Positions 19,633 to 27,355 of a stretch of DNA of 64,000 nt are shown here, piece by piece. Position 1 is the stretch's first letter. Each line of letters opens with the position of its first letter. The stretch is taken from the NCBI GenBank assembly GCA_937887565.1, contig CALABS010000051.1:1-64000 (forward strand), in the 5' to 3' direction. Under the pieces are notes generated by a model, which saw only the letters and a list, made by a program, of their open reading frames with translations, ran no database searches and was not told the origin of the DNA. The stretch is from an uncultured Rhodospirillaceae bacterium. GTDB lineage: Bacteria; Pseudomonadota; Alphaproteobacteria; Rhodospirillales; Magnetospirillaceae. A program made the position numbers and the translations under genes.

Positions 19633-20312
19633 TGCCGATCCAACATCCCTCGCCCAATTTCGAGCCCCGCCGGTCGGAGGTGATCGACATGCTGGTGCTG
19701 CACTACACCGGCATGCGGTCGGGCGAGGAGGCGCTGGCGCGGCTGTGCGACGCGGACGCCAAGGTATCCGCCCACTATCTGGTCGAGGAGGACGGCCGCG
19801 TCTTCGCGCTGGTCCCCGACGGGATGCGCGCCTGGCATGCCGGCGCCTCGTCGTGGCGGGGCGAGACCGACGTCAACTCGCGGTCCATCGGCGTCGAGAT
19901 CGTCAATCCCGGTCACGAATTCGGCTATCGCCCGTTTCCGGACGCCCAGATCCGTGCCGTCATCGCCCTGTGCGTCCATCTTCTGGCCCGCCACCCCATC
20001 CCGCCGCGCAACGTGGTCGGCCATTCCGACGTGGCGCCGACCCGCAAGACCGACCCCGGCGAGCTGTTCCCGTGGGAGCGCCTGAAGGCCAATGGCATCG
20101 GCCTGTGGCCGTTCGACGTCGGGGCCGACGACACCGCCGAGCTTGCCGCCGACAAGGTGACGCGGATGCTGTCGTGTTACGGCTACGACACCAGCACGCC
20201 GCAGGCCGCCATCGCCGCCTTCCAGCGCCATTTCCGCCCCGAACGGGTGGACGGCGTCGCCGACCCCCAGACCGCCGGCCGCCTGGCGCGGCTGCTGGGC
20301 GGTCTGGCGTAG
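19629..20312 (+). CDS. N-acetylmuramoyl-L-alanine amidase, AmiD-like
   Basis: A 227-residue zinc amidase of the Amidase_2 (PGRP-like) family that cuts the bond between muramic acid and the stem peptide. Zinc ligands and catalytic residues are visible in VLHYTGM (His near 25), the conserved SRSIGVEIVNPG block, and NVVGHSDVAPTRKTDPGELFPW. Residues about 165-225 form a small peptidoglycan-binding-like helical domain (AIAAFQRHFRP). No signal peptide is present, so it may act on cytoplasmic muropeptides like AmpD, or its export is unusual. It is coupled to the upstream EamA gene by an ATGA overlap. Confidence 0.9.
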   Translation: MMPIQHPSPNFEPRRSEVIDMLVLHYTGMRSGEEALARLCDADAKVSAHYLVEEDGRVFALVPDGMRAWHAGASSWRGETDVNSRSIGVEIVNPGHEFGYRPFPDAQIRAVIALCVHLLARHPIPPRNVVGHSDVAPTRKTDPGELFPWERLKANGIGLWPFDVGADDTAELAADKVTRMLSCYGYDTSTPQAAIAAFQRHFRPERVDGVADPQTAGRLARLLGGLA

Positions 20313-20321
20313 GCGCCGGCA

Positions 20322-20816
20322 TCAGAACAGCAGCACGTCCTCGATGGCCTTGAGGCCGGCCTGGGCGCAGATGTCGTCGGCATCGCCGCCGGGCGCGCCG
20401 GAGACGCCGATGCCGGCGACGATGGAGCCGGCCACCTCGATCTTGAGGCCGCCGCCCAGCACGGTCGCACCGGGAACCTCCCTCAGCCCCGCCTGGGGCA
20501 TGCCGGGGCCAGTGATGGCGACCAGGTCGGTGGTGTTGGTGCGGAACGAAACCGCCGACCACGCCTTGCCGGTGGCCACCGGCACCGTATGGGGGCCGGC
20601 GAAGCGGTCGCGGATAGCGGCCTGGACGTTGCCGCCCCGGTCCACCACCACCGCCGCCGCCTGCCACCCCTTGGCGCGGCAGGCGTCCATGGCCGCCTTG
20701 GCGGCCTTCAACGCGGTTTCCGGGGTCAGCTGCTTGACGTCGTAGGTGCCGTCCTCGGCCAGGGCCGGCGCGGCGCACAGCGAGGCGACAAGGGCGAAAG
20801 CGAAAATGGAACGCAT
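20322..20816 (-). CDS. Secreted GlcG/HbpS-family protein
   Basis: A 164-residue protein with a cleavable signal peptide (residues 1-20, ending APALA). A GlcG/HbpS domain follows, with the family blocks AAVVVDRGGNVQAAIRD, RTNTTDL and GGGLKIEVAGSIVAGIGVSGAPGGDADD. Family members bind heme or small ligands; here it should be periplasmic. It is the last gene of the leftward sulfur-handling string, 30 bp after the SoxS-like thioredoxin gene. Its role in that context is unknown. The family assignment is firm; the function is not. Confidence 0.85.
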   Translation of the reverse strand: MRSIFAFALVASLCAAPALAEDGTYDVKQLTPETALKAAKAAMDACRAKGWQAAAVVVDRGGNVQAAIRDRFAGPHTVPVATGKAWSAVSFRTNTTDLVAITGPGMPQAGLREVPGATVLGGGLKIEVAGSIVAGIGVSGAPGGDADDICAQAGLKAIEDVLLF

Positions 20817-20846
20817 GGGATCCTCCCTTTGATGCCGGAGTGGTCC

Positions 20847-21227
20847 CTAGCAGGGCGCGTCGGGCCACCCTTCCTTTTTCAACCGGTCGACTATAACCGA
20901 AATCTCGCCCCAGAACTGCTCGTCCGAGGCATAGCCCACCACCCGGCCGCGCTCGCGGCCGCAATGCAGGACGACGAAGGTGGGGGAATACTTGATGCCC
21001 GCGACCATCGAAAGGTCGGGCGGGACGGAGCCGAGGAGGTCGACCCTGCGCAACGGCAGCAGCTTCCCTTCCTCGGTCCTGGGATAGATCGGGCCGAGGT
21101 CGCGGTGCCATTTGACGCACCACGGACAGCGGCCGGATTCGAACATCACGAGCTCGCCCGCCCGCGCGGCCCCGGCGAGCAGGCTCGCCAGGGCGACCAT
21201 CGCGACGACGGCCCGCGCAAGCCCCAT
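20847..21227 (-). CDS. Periplasmic SoxS-like thioredoxin
   Basis: A 126-residue thioredoxin-fold protein with a signal peptide (about 1-23) and a CPWC active site at residues 34-37. A cis-proline region follows, in IKYSPTFVV. It resembles SoxS-type periplasmic thioredoxins of sulfur-oxidising bacteria, which keep sulfur-carrier cysteines reduced. The start codon directly abuts the TusA stop codon, so the two are co-transcribed. The family name is inferred from motif and context; a general disulfide reductase role is also possible. Confidence 0.8.
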   Translation of the reverse strand: MGLARAVVAMVALASLLAGAARAGELVMFESGRCPWCVKWHRDLGPIYPRTEEGKLLPLRRVDLLGSVPPDLSMVAGIKYSPTFVVLHCGRERGRVVGYASDEQFWGEISVIVDRLKKEGWPDAPC

Positions 21228-21455
21228 CTAGGACTTGCGGACGATGTTGAAGGTGTAGACGCCGCCGTTGTCGCTCCAGCCCTTCAACTCGTTGTTGGTC
21301 TGCTTGCAGAAGGCTTCCATGTCCTTGACCGAGCCGGGATCGGTGGCGACGACCTCGAGCTCGCCGCCGACCGGAATGTCCTTGATGGCCTTCTTGGTGC
21401 GCAGGATCGGCAGCGGGCAGTTGAGGCCCTTCACGTCCAGAACCGTCTTCGACAT
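21228..21455 (-). CDS. tusA: TusA-family sulfur carrier
   Basis: A 75-residue two-layer alpha/beta protein with the sulfur-carrying cysteine in the CPxP motif GLNCPLPILRTKKAI (Cys13). TusA proteins pass persulfide sulfur between partners, either for tRNA thiolation or in dissimilatory sulfur oxidation. The neighbours here (DsrE-like protein, thiosulfate-type transporter) point to sulfur import or oxidation rather than tRNA modification. Its stop codon abuts the SoxS-like start. Length and motif are standard. Confidence 0.93.
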   Translation of the reverse strand: MSKTVLDVKGLNCPLPILRTKKAIKDIPVGGELEVVATDPGSVKDMEAFCKQTNNELKGWSDNGGVYTFNIVRKS

Positions 21456-21497
21456 CTTGTTTTACTCCCCTAGAGGTTCCTCCCCGGCGCGTTTCCG

Positions 21498-21797
21498 CTA
21501 CGCCCCGAGATTGATGTACTTCAAGCATACCACCCGCAGGCACGACGCCAAGTTCTTGTCGTTGTTGAACAGACAGTGGTCGTGGATGCGGGTGATGAGG
21601 GCGCTCGCGGTAACGCCCTCGTCCGCGGCCAGTTCGTCCAGCACGGTCCAGAACGCCCGTTCCAGGCGGATGGTGGTGCTGTGGCCATGGATTCGGATGG
21701 ACCGTTTCTCGGGAAGATACTCCCGCACCTGTTCGGCATTGCACAAGGAAAAGAGCCGCGCGAGCGGACCGGTCCCATTCCGGTCGCTGGCGAACAC
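21498..21797 (-). CDS. Ribbon-helix-helix domain regulator, GTG start
   Basis: A 99-residue protein whose core (KRSIRIHGHSTTIRLERAF, then WTVLDELAADEG) is the RHH_4-type ribbon-helix-helix fold, a DNA-binding or antitoxin-like module. Two cysteines sit in HDHCLFNNDKNLASCLRVVC, with a third after them. There is no in-frame ATG before this core. The GTG at 21797, preceded by GAGGAG and lying 15 bp after the DsrE-like stop, is the most plausible start. Its place inside the sulfur string suggests it controls this locus; that is inference. Confidence 0.75.
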   Translation of the reverse strand: MFASDRNGTGPLARLFSLCNAEQVREYLPEKRSIRIHGHSTTIRLERAFWTVLDELAADEGVTASALITRIHDHCLFNNDKNLASCLRVVCLKYINLGA

Positions 21798-21811
21798 CGG
21801 CTCCTCGCGCG

Positions 21812-22303
21812 TCAGATGAACAGGTTGATGTCGCACTGGGTGGCTCGTTCGATATAGGTGGCGGCGCCGGCGTATTCGATGCCGTCGATCATGTCCTTTT
21901 GGTCGTATTCGAACAGGTCCATGGTCATCTGGCAGGCGATCATCCGGACCTCCTGCTCGACGGCCATCTCGCGCAGCTCCTCGATGGAGGCGACGCCCTT
22001 CTTCTTGATCAGGCTCTTCATCATCGAGGTCGCCATCGAGTCCATGCCCGGCACCGCGCCGATCAGGTTGGGCATGGTCATATGCATGCCCATCATCGGC
22101 ATCTCCATGGCGGCGTTGCCGAGCGTGGTGATCTTGAGGTTGAGATCCTTCTTCAACAGGGCCAGCCCGTAGAAGGTGAAGAACAGCGTCACCTCGAGCC
22201 CCATGCTGGCCGCCGTATTGGCCAGGATGAGCGGCGGATAGGCCCAGTCCAGGGTTCCCTTGGTGACGATCATCGACATCGACTTCGCGTTGGCGTCGCT
22301 CAT
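21812..22303 (-). CDS. DsrE/DsrF-like (DsrE2-type) sulfurtransferase
   Basis: A 163-residue protein of the DsrE2-type family. The blocks MSMIVTKGTLDWAYPPLILAN, VTLFFTFYGL and the C-terminal ACQMTMDLFEYDQKDMIDG are diagnostic, with the candidate sulfur-carrying Cys124 in the last one and another Cys at 157. In sulfur oxidisers DsrE2 works with TusA and a rhodanese in cytoplasmic persulfide relay. Here it leads a five-gene leftward string and faces the YeeE/YedE transporter gene across a 255-bp divergent region. No rhodanese is adjacent. Confidence 0.88.
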   Translation of the reverse strand: MSDANAKSMSMIVTKGTLDWAYPPLILANTAASMGLEVTLFFTFYGLALLKKDLNLKITTLGNAAMEMPMMGMHMTMPNLIGAVPGMDSMATSMMKSLIKKKGVASIEELREMAVEQEVRMIACQMTMDLFEYDQKDMIDGIEYAGAATYIERATQCDINLFI

Positions 22304-22340
22304 TGAGTGGTGCCTCCCTGTTTCTTATGAGCAAGTCCTA

Positions 22341-22352
22341 ATATGCCCATAT
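22341..22352. promoter_or_regulatory. Short dyad upstream of the DsrE-like gene
   Basis: ATATGCCCATAT is a 12-nt perfect dyad about 40 bp upstream of the DsrE-like start codon. It is a candidate operator for the leftward sulfur genes, but short dyads occur by chance. Confidence 0.3.
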
Positions 22353-22438
22353 GGTTCGCACGCCTCGCGCCACCGCGGGTAGTAGCCTTTGCCTACGGCT
22401 TGCGAAATCGACTCTCGCGCCCCGCCCGGCCCTGGGGT

Positions 22439-22454
22439 ACAAGCGATCGCTTGT
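22439..22454. promoter_or_regulatory. 16-bp perfect palindrome in the divergent sulfur-gene promoter region
   Basis: ACAAGCGATCGCTTGT is fully palindromic and sits in the 255-bp space between the divergent DsrE-like and transporter genes. Its position suits an operator that controls both directions. A ribbon-helix-helix regulator encoded in the cluster is one candidate binder. Confidence 0.45.
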
Positions 22455-22558
22455 CGGCCCCGCCGGTCGGTGCTAATTTAGAATCAAGAAATATATAGGG
22501 GAAGGTCTCCGCCGCCAAGTGTCTTCGCGGATAGGGAACCCCCGCAAGGGAGGAACAC

Positions 22559-23641
22559 GTGACCGAGCTTCCAATCTCCACCGTGGTGGGTGGCGCTGCC
22601 TTCGTGGCCGGCATCATCTTCGGCTTCACCGCCAACCGCACCAATTTCTGCACCATGGGCGCCATCTCGGACATCGTCTTCATGGGCGACTGGAACCGCA
22701 TGCGCGCCTGGATGTTGGCCCTGGCGGTGGGCATGCTGACCACCCAGGGCATGCACGCGGCCGGCATGGTCGACCTGTCCAAGTCCATCTATCTGGGCGG
22801 CAGCATCCCGTGGGCGGGCGCCGTCATCGGCGGCCTGATGTTCGGCTTCGGCATGACGCTGGCCGGCGGTTGCGGCAACAAGATGCTGGTCCGCATCGGC
22901 GGCGGCAACCTGAAGTCCGTGGTGGTGTTCCTGGTGGTAGCGCTGTTCGCCTACATGACGCTCAAGGGCCTGATCGGCCTCGCCCGCGTCCAGCTCGAGC
23001 AGACCACCAGCATCGCCGCCACCTCATCCATCGTCGGGTTGCTGGGCAAGGCCGGCCTGCCCGAGGCCGCCACCCGCTGGGGGCTGGTGGCGCTGATCGC
23101 CGGCGGCTTGATCCTGTGGTGCTTCAAGAGCCACGAATTCCGCGACAGCCCCCGCGACATGATCGGCGGCGTGGTCATCGGCCTGATGGTGCCGCTGGGC
23201 TGGTACATCACCGGCGTGCTGGGCTACGACGACTTCGAGCCCACCGCGCTGGCCTCCTTCACCTTCATCGCCCCGGTCGGCGACAGCGTGCAGTACCTGA
23301 TGACCTTCACCGGCTCGACCATCAATTTCGGCATCGCGGCGGTGGGCGGCGTGGTGGTGGGCTCGCTGGCCGCCGCGCTGACCGGCAAGAGCTTCCACCT
23401 CGAGGCCTTCACCGACGCGAACGACATGCTGCGCCACTTCCTGGGCGCGGCGCTGATGGGCACCGGCGGCGTCATGGCCATGGGCTGCACCATCGGCCAG
23501 GGCCTGACCGGGATGTCGACCCTGTCCATCACCTCGGTGCTGGCGCTGGGCTCCATCATCCTGGGCGGCGTCGTCGGCATGAAATACATGGAGGAAGGCA
23601 CGCTGGGCGGCGCCATCAAGGCGGTGTTCGCGCGGGCGTGA
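22559..23641 (+). CDS. YeeE/YedE family (TsuA-like) sulfur-compound transporter
   Basis: A 360-residue inner-membrane protein built of two sulfur-transport repeats and about nine or ten helices. The three cysteines that pass thiosulfate through characterised YeeE proteins are matched: Cys31 in NRTNFCTMG, Cys105 in LAGGCGNKM and Cys310 in AMGCTIGQG. It should import thiosulfate or a related sulfane compound. GTG is the start codon, preceded by GGGAGGAA. It is divergent from the DsrE-like/TusA string, as expected for a transporter that hands sulfur to TusA. Confidence 0.92.
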   Translation: MTELPISTVVGGAAFVAGIIFGFTANRTNFCTMGAISDIVFMGDWNRMRAWMLALAVGMLTTQGMHAAGMVDLSKSIYLGGSIPWAGAVIGGLMFGFGMTLAGGCGNKMLVRIGGGNLKSVVVFLVVALFAYMTLKGLIGLARVQLEQTTSIAATSSIVGLLGKAGLPEAATRWGLVALIAGGLILWCFKSHEFRDSPRDMIGGVVIGLMVPLGWYITGVLGYDDFEPTALASFTFIAPVGDSVQYLMTFTGSTINFGIAAVGGVVVGSLAAALTGKSFHLEAFTDANDMLRHFLGAALMGTGGVMAMGCTIGQGLTGMSTLSITSVLALGSIILGGVVGMKYMEEGTLGGAIKAVFARA

Positions 23642-23680
23642 CCCACCGTCGTGGCCGATGGGGCGGGCCCCCATCCCCCG

Positions 23681-23707
23681 CCTTCCCCCACCTGCGGCGG
23701 GGGAAGG
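23681..23707. repeat. GC-rich intergenic hairpin
   Basis: The arms CCTTCCCCC and GGGGGAAGG enclose a 9-nt loop. The sequence belongs to the same style of G/C-run hairpin as 24914-24939, about 1.2 kb away, and is probably an intergenic repeat family. Confidence 0.5.
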
Positions 23708-23717
23708 AGCCAGACAA

Positions 23718-23745
23718 AAAGGGCGCCCCTCGCGGGGCGCCCTTT
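23718..23745 (-). terminator. Rho-independent terminator of ilvC
   Basis: A perfect 12-bp stem (AAAGGGCGCCCC / GGGGCGCCCTTT) with a TCGC loop, read on the minus strand, is followed by a T-run (GGGCGCCCTTTTTG). It lies 23 bp beyond the ilvC stop codon. It could also stop rightward transcription from the transporter gene. Confidence 0.85.
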
Positions 23746-23768
23746 CCGTTTGCGGACCTCGCGGCCGC

Positions 23769-24788
23769 TCAGTTCTTGGTCTTGTCGACCAGCTTGTTCT
23801 TGCCGATCCACGGCATCATGCCGCGCAGACGCTCGCCGACCTGCTCGATGGGGTGCTCCGATTCCATGCGGCGGGTGGCCTTGAAGCTGGGCTGGCCGGC
23901 CTGGCACTCCAGCATCCAGTCGCGCACGAAGCGGCCGGACTGGATGTCGTCGAGCACGCGCTTCATCTCGGCCTTGGTCTCGGGGGTGATGATGCGCGGG
24001 CCGGTGCGGTAGTCGCCGTACTCGGCGGTGTTGGAGATCGAGTAGCGCATGTTGGCGATGCCGCCCTCGTAGATCAGGTCGACGATCAGCTTCACCTCGT
24101 GCAGGCACTCGAAATAGGCCATCTCGGGGGCATAGCCCGCCTCGACCAGGGTCTCGAAGCCGTACTGGATCAGCTTGGTCAGGCCGCCGCACAGCACCAC
24201 CTGCTCGCCGAACAGATCGGTCTCGCATTCCTCGCGGAAGCTGGTCTCGATGATGCCCGAGCGGCCGCCGCCGACGCCCGAGGCGTAGCTGAGCGCGATC
24301 TCGAGGGCGTTGCCCGAGGCGTTCTGGGCCACCGCCACCAGGCAAGGGACGCCGCCGCCCTTCAGGTACTCGCCGCGCACGGTGTGGCCAGGGCCCTTGG
24401 GGGCGACCATGAACACGTCGAGGTCGGGGCGGGCCTCGATCAGGCCGAAATGGATGTTGAGGCCGTGGGCGAAGGCCAGCGCCGCGCCCTGCTTCATGTT
24501 GGGGGCGAGGTCGGTCTTGTAGATCGACGCCTGCAGCTCGTCGGGCGTGAGCATCATCACCACGTCGGCCCACTTGGCGCAGTCGGCCGGGCTCATCACC
24601 TTGAGACCCTCGCCCTCGGCCTTCTTGACCGTCGCCGAGCCGGGACGCAGGCCGATGGCCACCTCCTTGGCGCCGGAATCGCGAAGGTTCAGCGCATGGG
24701 CGTGGCCCTGCGAGCCGTAGCCGATGATGGCCACCTTCTTGCCCTTGATCAGATTGACGTCGGCGTCACGGTCGTAATAAACGCGCAT
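23769..24788 (-). CDS. ilvC: Ketol-acid reductoisomerase
   Basis: A 339-residue class I enzyme that isomerises and reduces acetohydroxy acids with NADPH in branched-chain amino-acid synthesis. The Rossmann motif GYGSQGHAHALNLRDSG sits near residue 24. The metal- and substrate-binding knotted domain carries YFECLHEVKLIVDL and YSISNTAEYGD. The start at 24788 follows GAGAGGAAGC. It is the last of ilvB-ilvH-ilvC, separated from ilvH by a GC-rich repeat, and is followed by a strong terminator. Confidence 0.97.
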   Translation of the reverse strand: MRVYYDRDADVNLIKGKKVAIIGYGSQGHAHALNLRDSGAKEVAIGLRPGSATVKKAEGEGLKVMSPADCAKWADVVMMLTPDELQASIYKTDLAPNMKQGAALAFAHGLNIHFGLIEARPDLDVFMVAPKGPGHTVRGEYLKGGGVPCLVAVAQNASGNALEIALSYASGVGGGRSGIIETSFREECETDLFGEQVVLCGGLTKLIQYGFETLVEAGYAPEMAYFECLHEVKLIVDLIYEGGIANMRYSISNTAEYGDYRTGPRIITPETKAEMKRVLDDIQSGRFVRDWMLECQAGQPSFKATRRMESEHPIEQVGERLRGMMPWIGKNKLVDKTKN

Positions 24789-24913
24789 GCTTCCTCTCTT
24801 TCGCCGTCTGGCGGCCGTCACGAGTGTTCCCTCCCTCGCGCGCAGCGTGGGGGAGGGCTAGGGTGGGGGCCTGGCGGCCCGAGAATGCGGGCGTCGACAA
24901 GCCCCCTCCCCAG

Positions 24914-24939
24914 CCCTCCCCCGGCAAGCCGGGGGAGGG
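24914..24939. repeat. GC-rich palindromic repeat between ilvH and ilvC
   Basis: The 12-nt arms CCCTCCCCCGGC and GCCGGGGGAGGG are almost contiguous. They sit in a longer region (about 24830-24940) of alternating G and C runs with further mutual complementarity. It looks like an intergenic REP-type element rather than a classic terminator, as no T-run follows. Confidence 0.6.
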
Positions 24940-24945
24940 GGTTGT

Positions 24946-25470
24946 TTAAAGCGGATTGGGACCGCGCGCAATGGCGACGACGCCGGTGCGCGACACGTCC
25001 ACCAGGCCCAGGGGCTCCATCAGCTTGATGAAGGCGTCCACCTTCTCGGTGGCGCCCACCACCTCGAAGACGAAGCTCTCGTTGGTGGAATCGATGGCCC
25101 GCGCCCGGAAGATGTCTGCGATGCGCAAGGACTCGACCCGCTTGTCGCCGGTGCCGGCCACCTTCACCAGCGCCAGCTCGCGGGCCACGTGGGGGCCCTC
25201 GATGGTCAGGTCGGAGACCTTGTGGACCGGCACCAGCCGGCGCAGCTGGTTCTTGATCTGCTCGACGATCATCGCCGTGCCGGTGGTGACGATGGTGATG
25301 CGCGACAGGTTCTCGGCGCGGTTCACCTCGGCCACGGTCAGGCTCTCGATGTTGTAGCCGCGGCCCGAGAACAGGCCGATGACGCGGGCCAGCACGCCGG
25401 CCTCGTTGTCGACCAGCACCGAGATGGTGTGGCGGTTGGTCTCTTCGACGATCTTGGTCATGGCCGTCAT
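24946..25470 (-). CDS. ilvH: Acetolactate synthase small (regulatory) subunit
   Basis: A 174-residue regulatory subunit with an N-terminal ACT domain (HTISVLVDNEAGVLARVIGLFSGRGYNI split over residues about 12-40) and the family C-terminal domain. It binds valine for feedback control and activates the catalytic subunit. The ATG at 25470 is chosen; a GTG at 25491 would overlap the ilvB stop codon. The 17-bp gap indicates an ilvB-ilvH operon. Confidence 0.95.
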   Translation of the reverse strand: MTAMTKIVEETNRHTISVLVDNEAGVLARVIGLFSGRGYNIESLTVAEVNRAENLSRITIVTTGTAMIVEQIKNQLRRLVPVHKVSDLTIEGPHVARELALVKVAGTGDKRVESLRIADIFRARAIDSTNESFVFEVVGATEKVDAFIKLMEPLGLVDVSRTGVVAIARGPNPL

Positions 25471-25487
25471 TGTCCTTGTCCCTTCCG

Positions 25488-27254
25488 TCACACCAGAACC
25501 ATGCCGTCTTCTTCCGAACCCGGCTTTTCCATGCCCTTGTCCTCGGGGCCGAGCACCATCTCGTTATGGGCCATGCCGGGCATGATCATGGGGAAGCAGT
25601 TTTCCGAGGCGTCGGTGCGCAAATCGGCGATCACCGGACGGTCGACGGCGATCATCTCCTTGATCAGGTCGTCCACTTCGCCCGGCTTGGTGGCCCTGAG
25701 GCCGACGGCGCCGTAGGCCTCGGCCAGCTTCACGAAGTCGGGGTGATGCTCCATGTGGCTTTCCGAGTAGCGGCCGCCGTGGATCAGCTCCTGCCACTGC
25801 CGGACCATTCCCATGTACTGGTTGTTGAGGATGAAGATCTTGACCGGCAGCTTGTGCTGGCACAGCGTCGCCATCTCCTGGATGTTCATCTGGATCGACG
25901 ACTCGCCGGCGATGTTGACCACCAGCGCCTCGGGATGGGCGGTCTGCACGCCCATGGCGGCCGGCAGTCCGTAGCCCATCGTGCCCAGCCCGCCCGAGGT
26001 CATCCAGTGGTTGGGCTGCTCGAAGCGGAAGTGCTGGGCCGCCCACATCTGGTGCTGGCCGACCTCGGTGCAGATATAGGGGTTCTTGTGCTTGGTCAGC
26101 TCGTACAGGCGCTGGATGGCGTATTGTGGCTTGATGACCTTGTTCGAGTTCTCGTAGTGCAGGCAATTGACCGCCCGCCACTGGTCGATCTCGGCCCACC
26201 ATGCCCGAAGCGCCTTCTCGTCGGCGCGGTACTGCTTCGCCTTCCAGACCTTGATCAGGTCCTCAAGGATATGCGCCGCGTCGCCGATCACCGCCAGATC
26301 CACCGCCACGTTCTTGTTGACCGAGCTGGGGTCGATGTCGACGTGGATCTTCTTCGAGTTGGGCGAGAAGGCGTTGAGGCGGCCGGTCACGCGGTCGTCG
26401 AAGCGGGCGCCGATGTTGATCATCAGGTCGCAGCCGTGCATGGCCAGGTTGGCCTCGTAGGTGCCGTGCATGCCCAGCATGCCCAAGGACAGCGGGTCCG
26501 AGGCCGGGAAGGCGCCCAGGCCCATCAGGGTCTGGGTGCACGGATAGCCGGTCATGCGCACGAACTGGGTCAGCAGCTGGCACGCCGCCGCGCCCGAATT
26601 GATCAGGCCGCCGCCGACATAGAACACCGGCCGCTTGGCCCGCGCGATCATCTCAGCCGCCGTCTCGATGGCCTTGATGTCGCCCTTCACCGGCGGCTTG
26701 TACTTGGACTTCACCCGCTGCGGCGGCACGTACTCGCCCTTGCTCTGGACGACGTCCTTGGGCAGGTCGACCAGCACCGGGCCGGGCCGGCCGGAGCGCG
26801 CCACGTGGAAGGCCTCGTGGACGATGCGCGACAGGTCGCCCACGTCCTTGACCAGGTAGTTGTGCTTGGTGCACGGCCGGGTGATGCCGGTGATGTCGGC
26901 TTCCTGGAAGGCATCGTTGCCGATCAGGCTGGTGGGCACCTGGCCGGTGAAGCACACCAGCGGGATCGAATCGCACAGGGCGTCGGTCAGGCCGGTGATG
27001 GTGTTGGTGGCGCCGGGGCCCGAGGTCACCAGCACGCAGCCGACCTTGCCGGTCGAGCGGGCATAACCTTCGGCGGCATGCACGGCGGCCTGCTCGTGGC
27101 GGACCAGGACGTGCTTGAGGCGGTTCTGCTTGAACAGTTCGTCATAGATGGGAAGTACGGCGCCGCCCGGATAGCCGAAAATGACCTCTACCCCCTGGTC
27201 CGCCAGGGCCTTGAGGAGGATCTCCGCTCCGTTCAACGTGTCGTGCTGTGCCAT
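25488..27254 (-). CDS. ilvB: Acetolactate synthase large (catalytic) subunit
   Basis: A 588-residue thiamine-diphosphate enzyme forming acetolactate or acetohydroxybutyrate. The N-terminal VIFGYPGGAVLPIYD and the catalytic glutamate in VRHEQAAVHAAEGYAR are intact. In the ThDP/metal motif the usual GDG or GDA is read as GES (residues 450-452, IAGESSIQMN), so the metal-binding Asp position is Glu451; the NN end of the motif (FILNNQYMGMVRQW) is conserved. Start 27254 follows AAAGGGTGC. It leads ilvB-ilvH-ilvC, downstream of miaA on the same strand. Confidence 0.96.
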   Translation of the reverse strand: MAQHDTLNGAEILLKALADQGVEVIFGYPGGAVLPIYDELFKQNRLKHVLVRHEQAAVHAAEGYARSTGKVGCVLVTSGPGATNTITGLTDALCDSIPLVCFTGQVPTSLIGNDAFQEADITGITRPCTKHNYLVKDVGDLSRIVHEAFHVARSGRPGPVLVDLPKDVVQSKGEYVPPQRVKSKYKPPVKGDIKAIETAAEMIARAKRPVFYVGGGLINSGAAACQLLTQFVRMTGYPCTQTLMGLGAFPASDPLSLGMLGMHGTYEANLAMHGCDLMINIGARFDDRVTGRLNAFSPNSKKIHVDIDPSSVNKNVAVDLAVIGDAAHILEDLIKVWKAKQYRADEKALRAWWAEIDQWRAVNCLHYENSNKVIKPQYAIQRLYELTKHKNPYICTEVGQHQMWAAQHFRFEQPNHWMTSGGLGTMGYGLPAAMGVQTAHPEALVVNIAGESSIQMNIQEMATLCQHKLPVKIFILNNQYMGMVRQWQELIHGGRYSESHMEHHPDFVKLAEAYGAVGLRATKPGEVDDLIKEMIAVDRPVIADLRTDASENCFPMIMPGMAHNEMVLGPEDKGMEKPGSEEDGMVLV

Positions 27255-27355
27255 CTCGGTGCACCCTTTCCATTGCCAAACCGGCCGCGCCACGAACGCG
27301 CAATAAAATTACGCGCTGCGCTGCAGCGACGCGAGCGGCACAACCTAGCCCCACC

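Noticed and set aside
24821..24945. Terminator for ilvH in the GC-rich block
   Set aside because: The palindrome has no T-run on the minus strand and lies inside a repeat-like region, so it is listed as a repeat.
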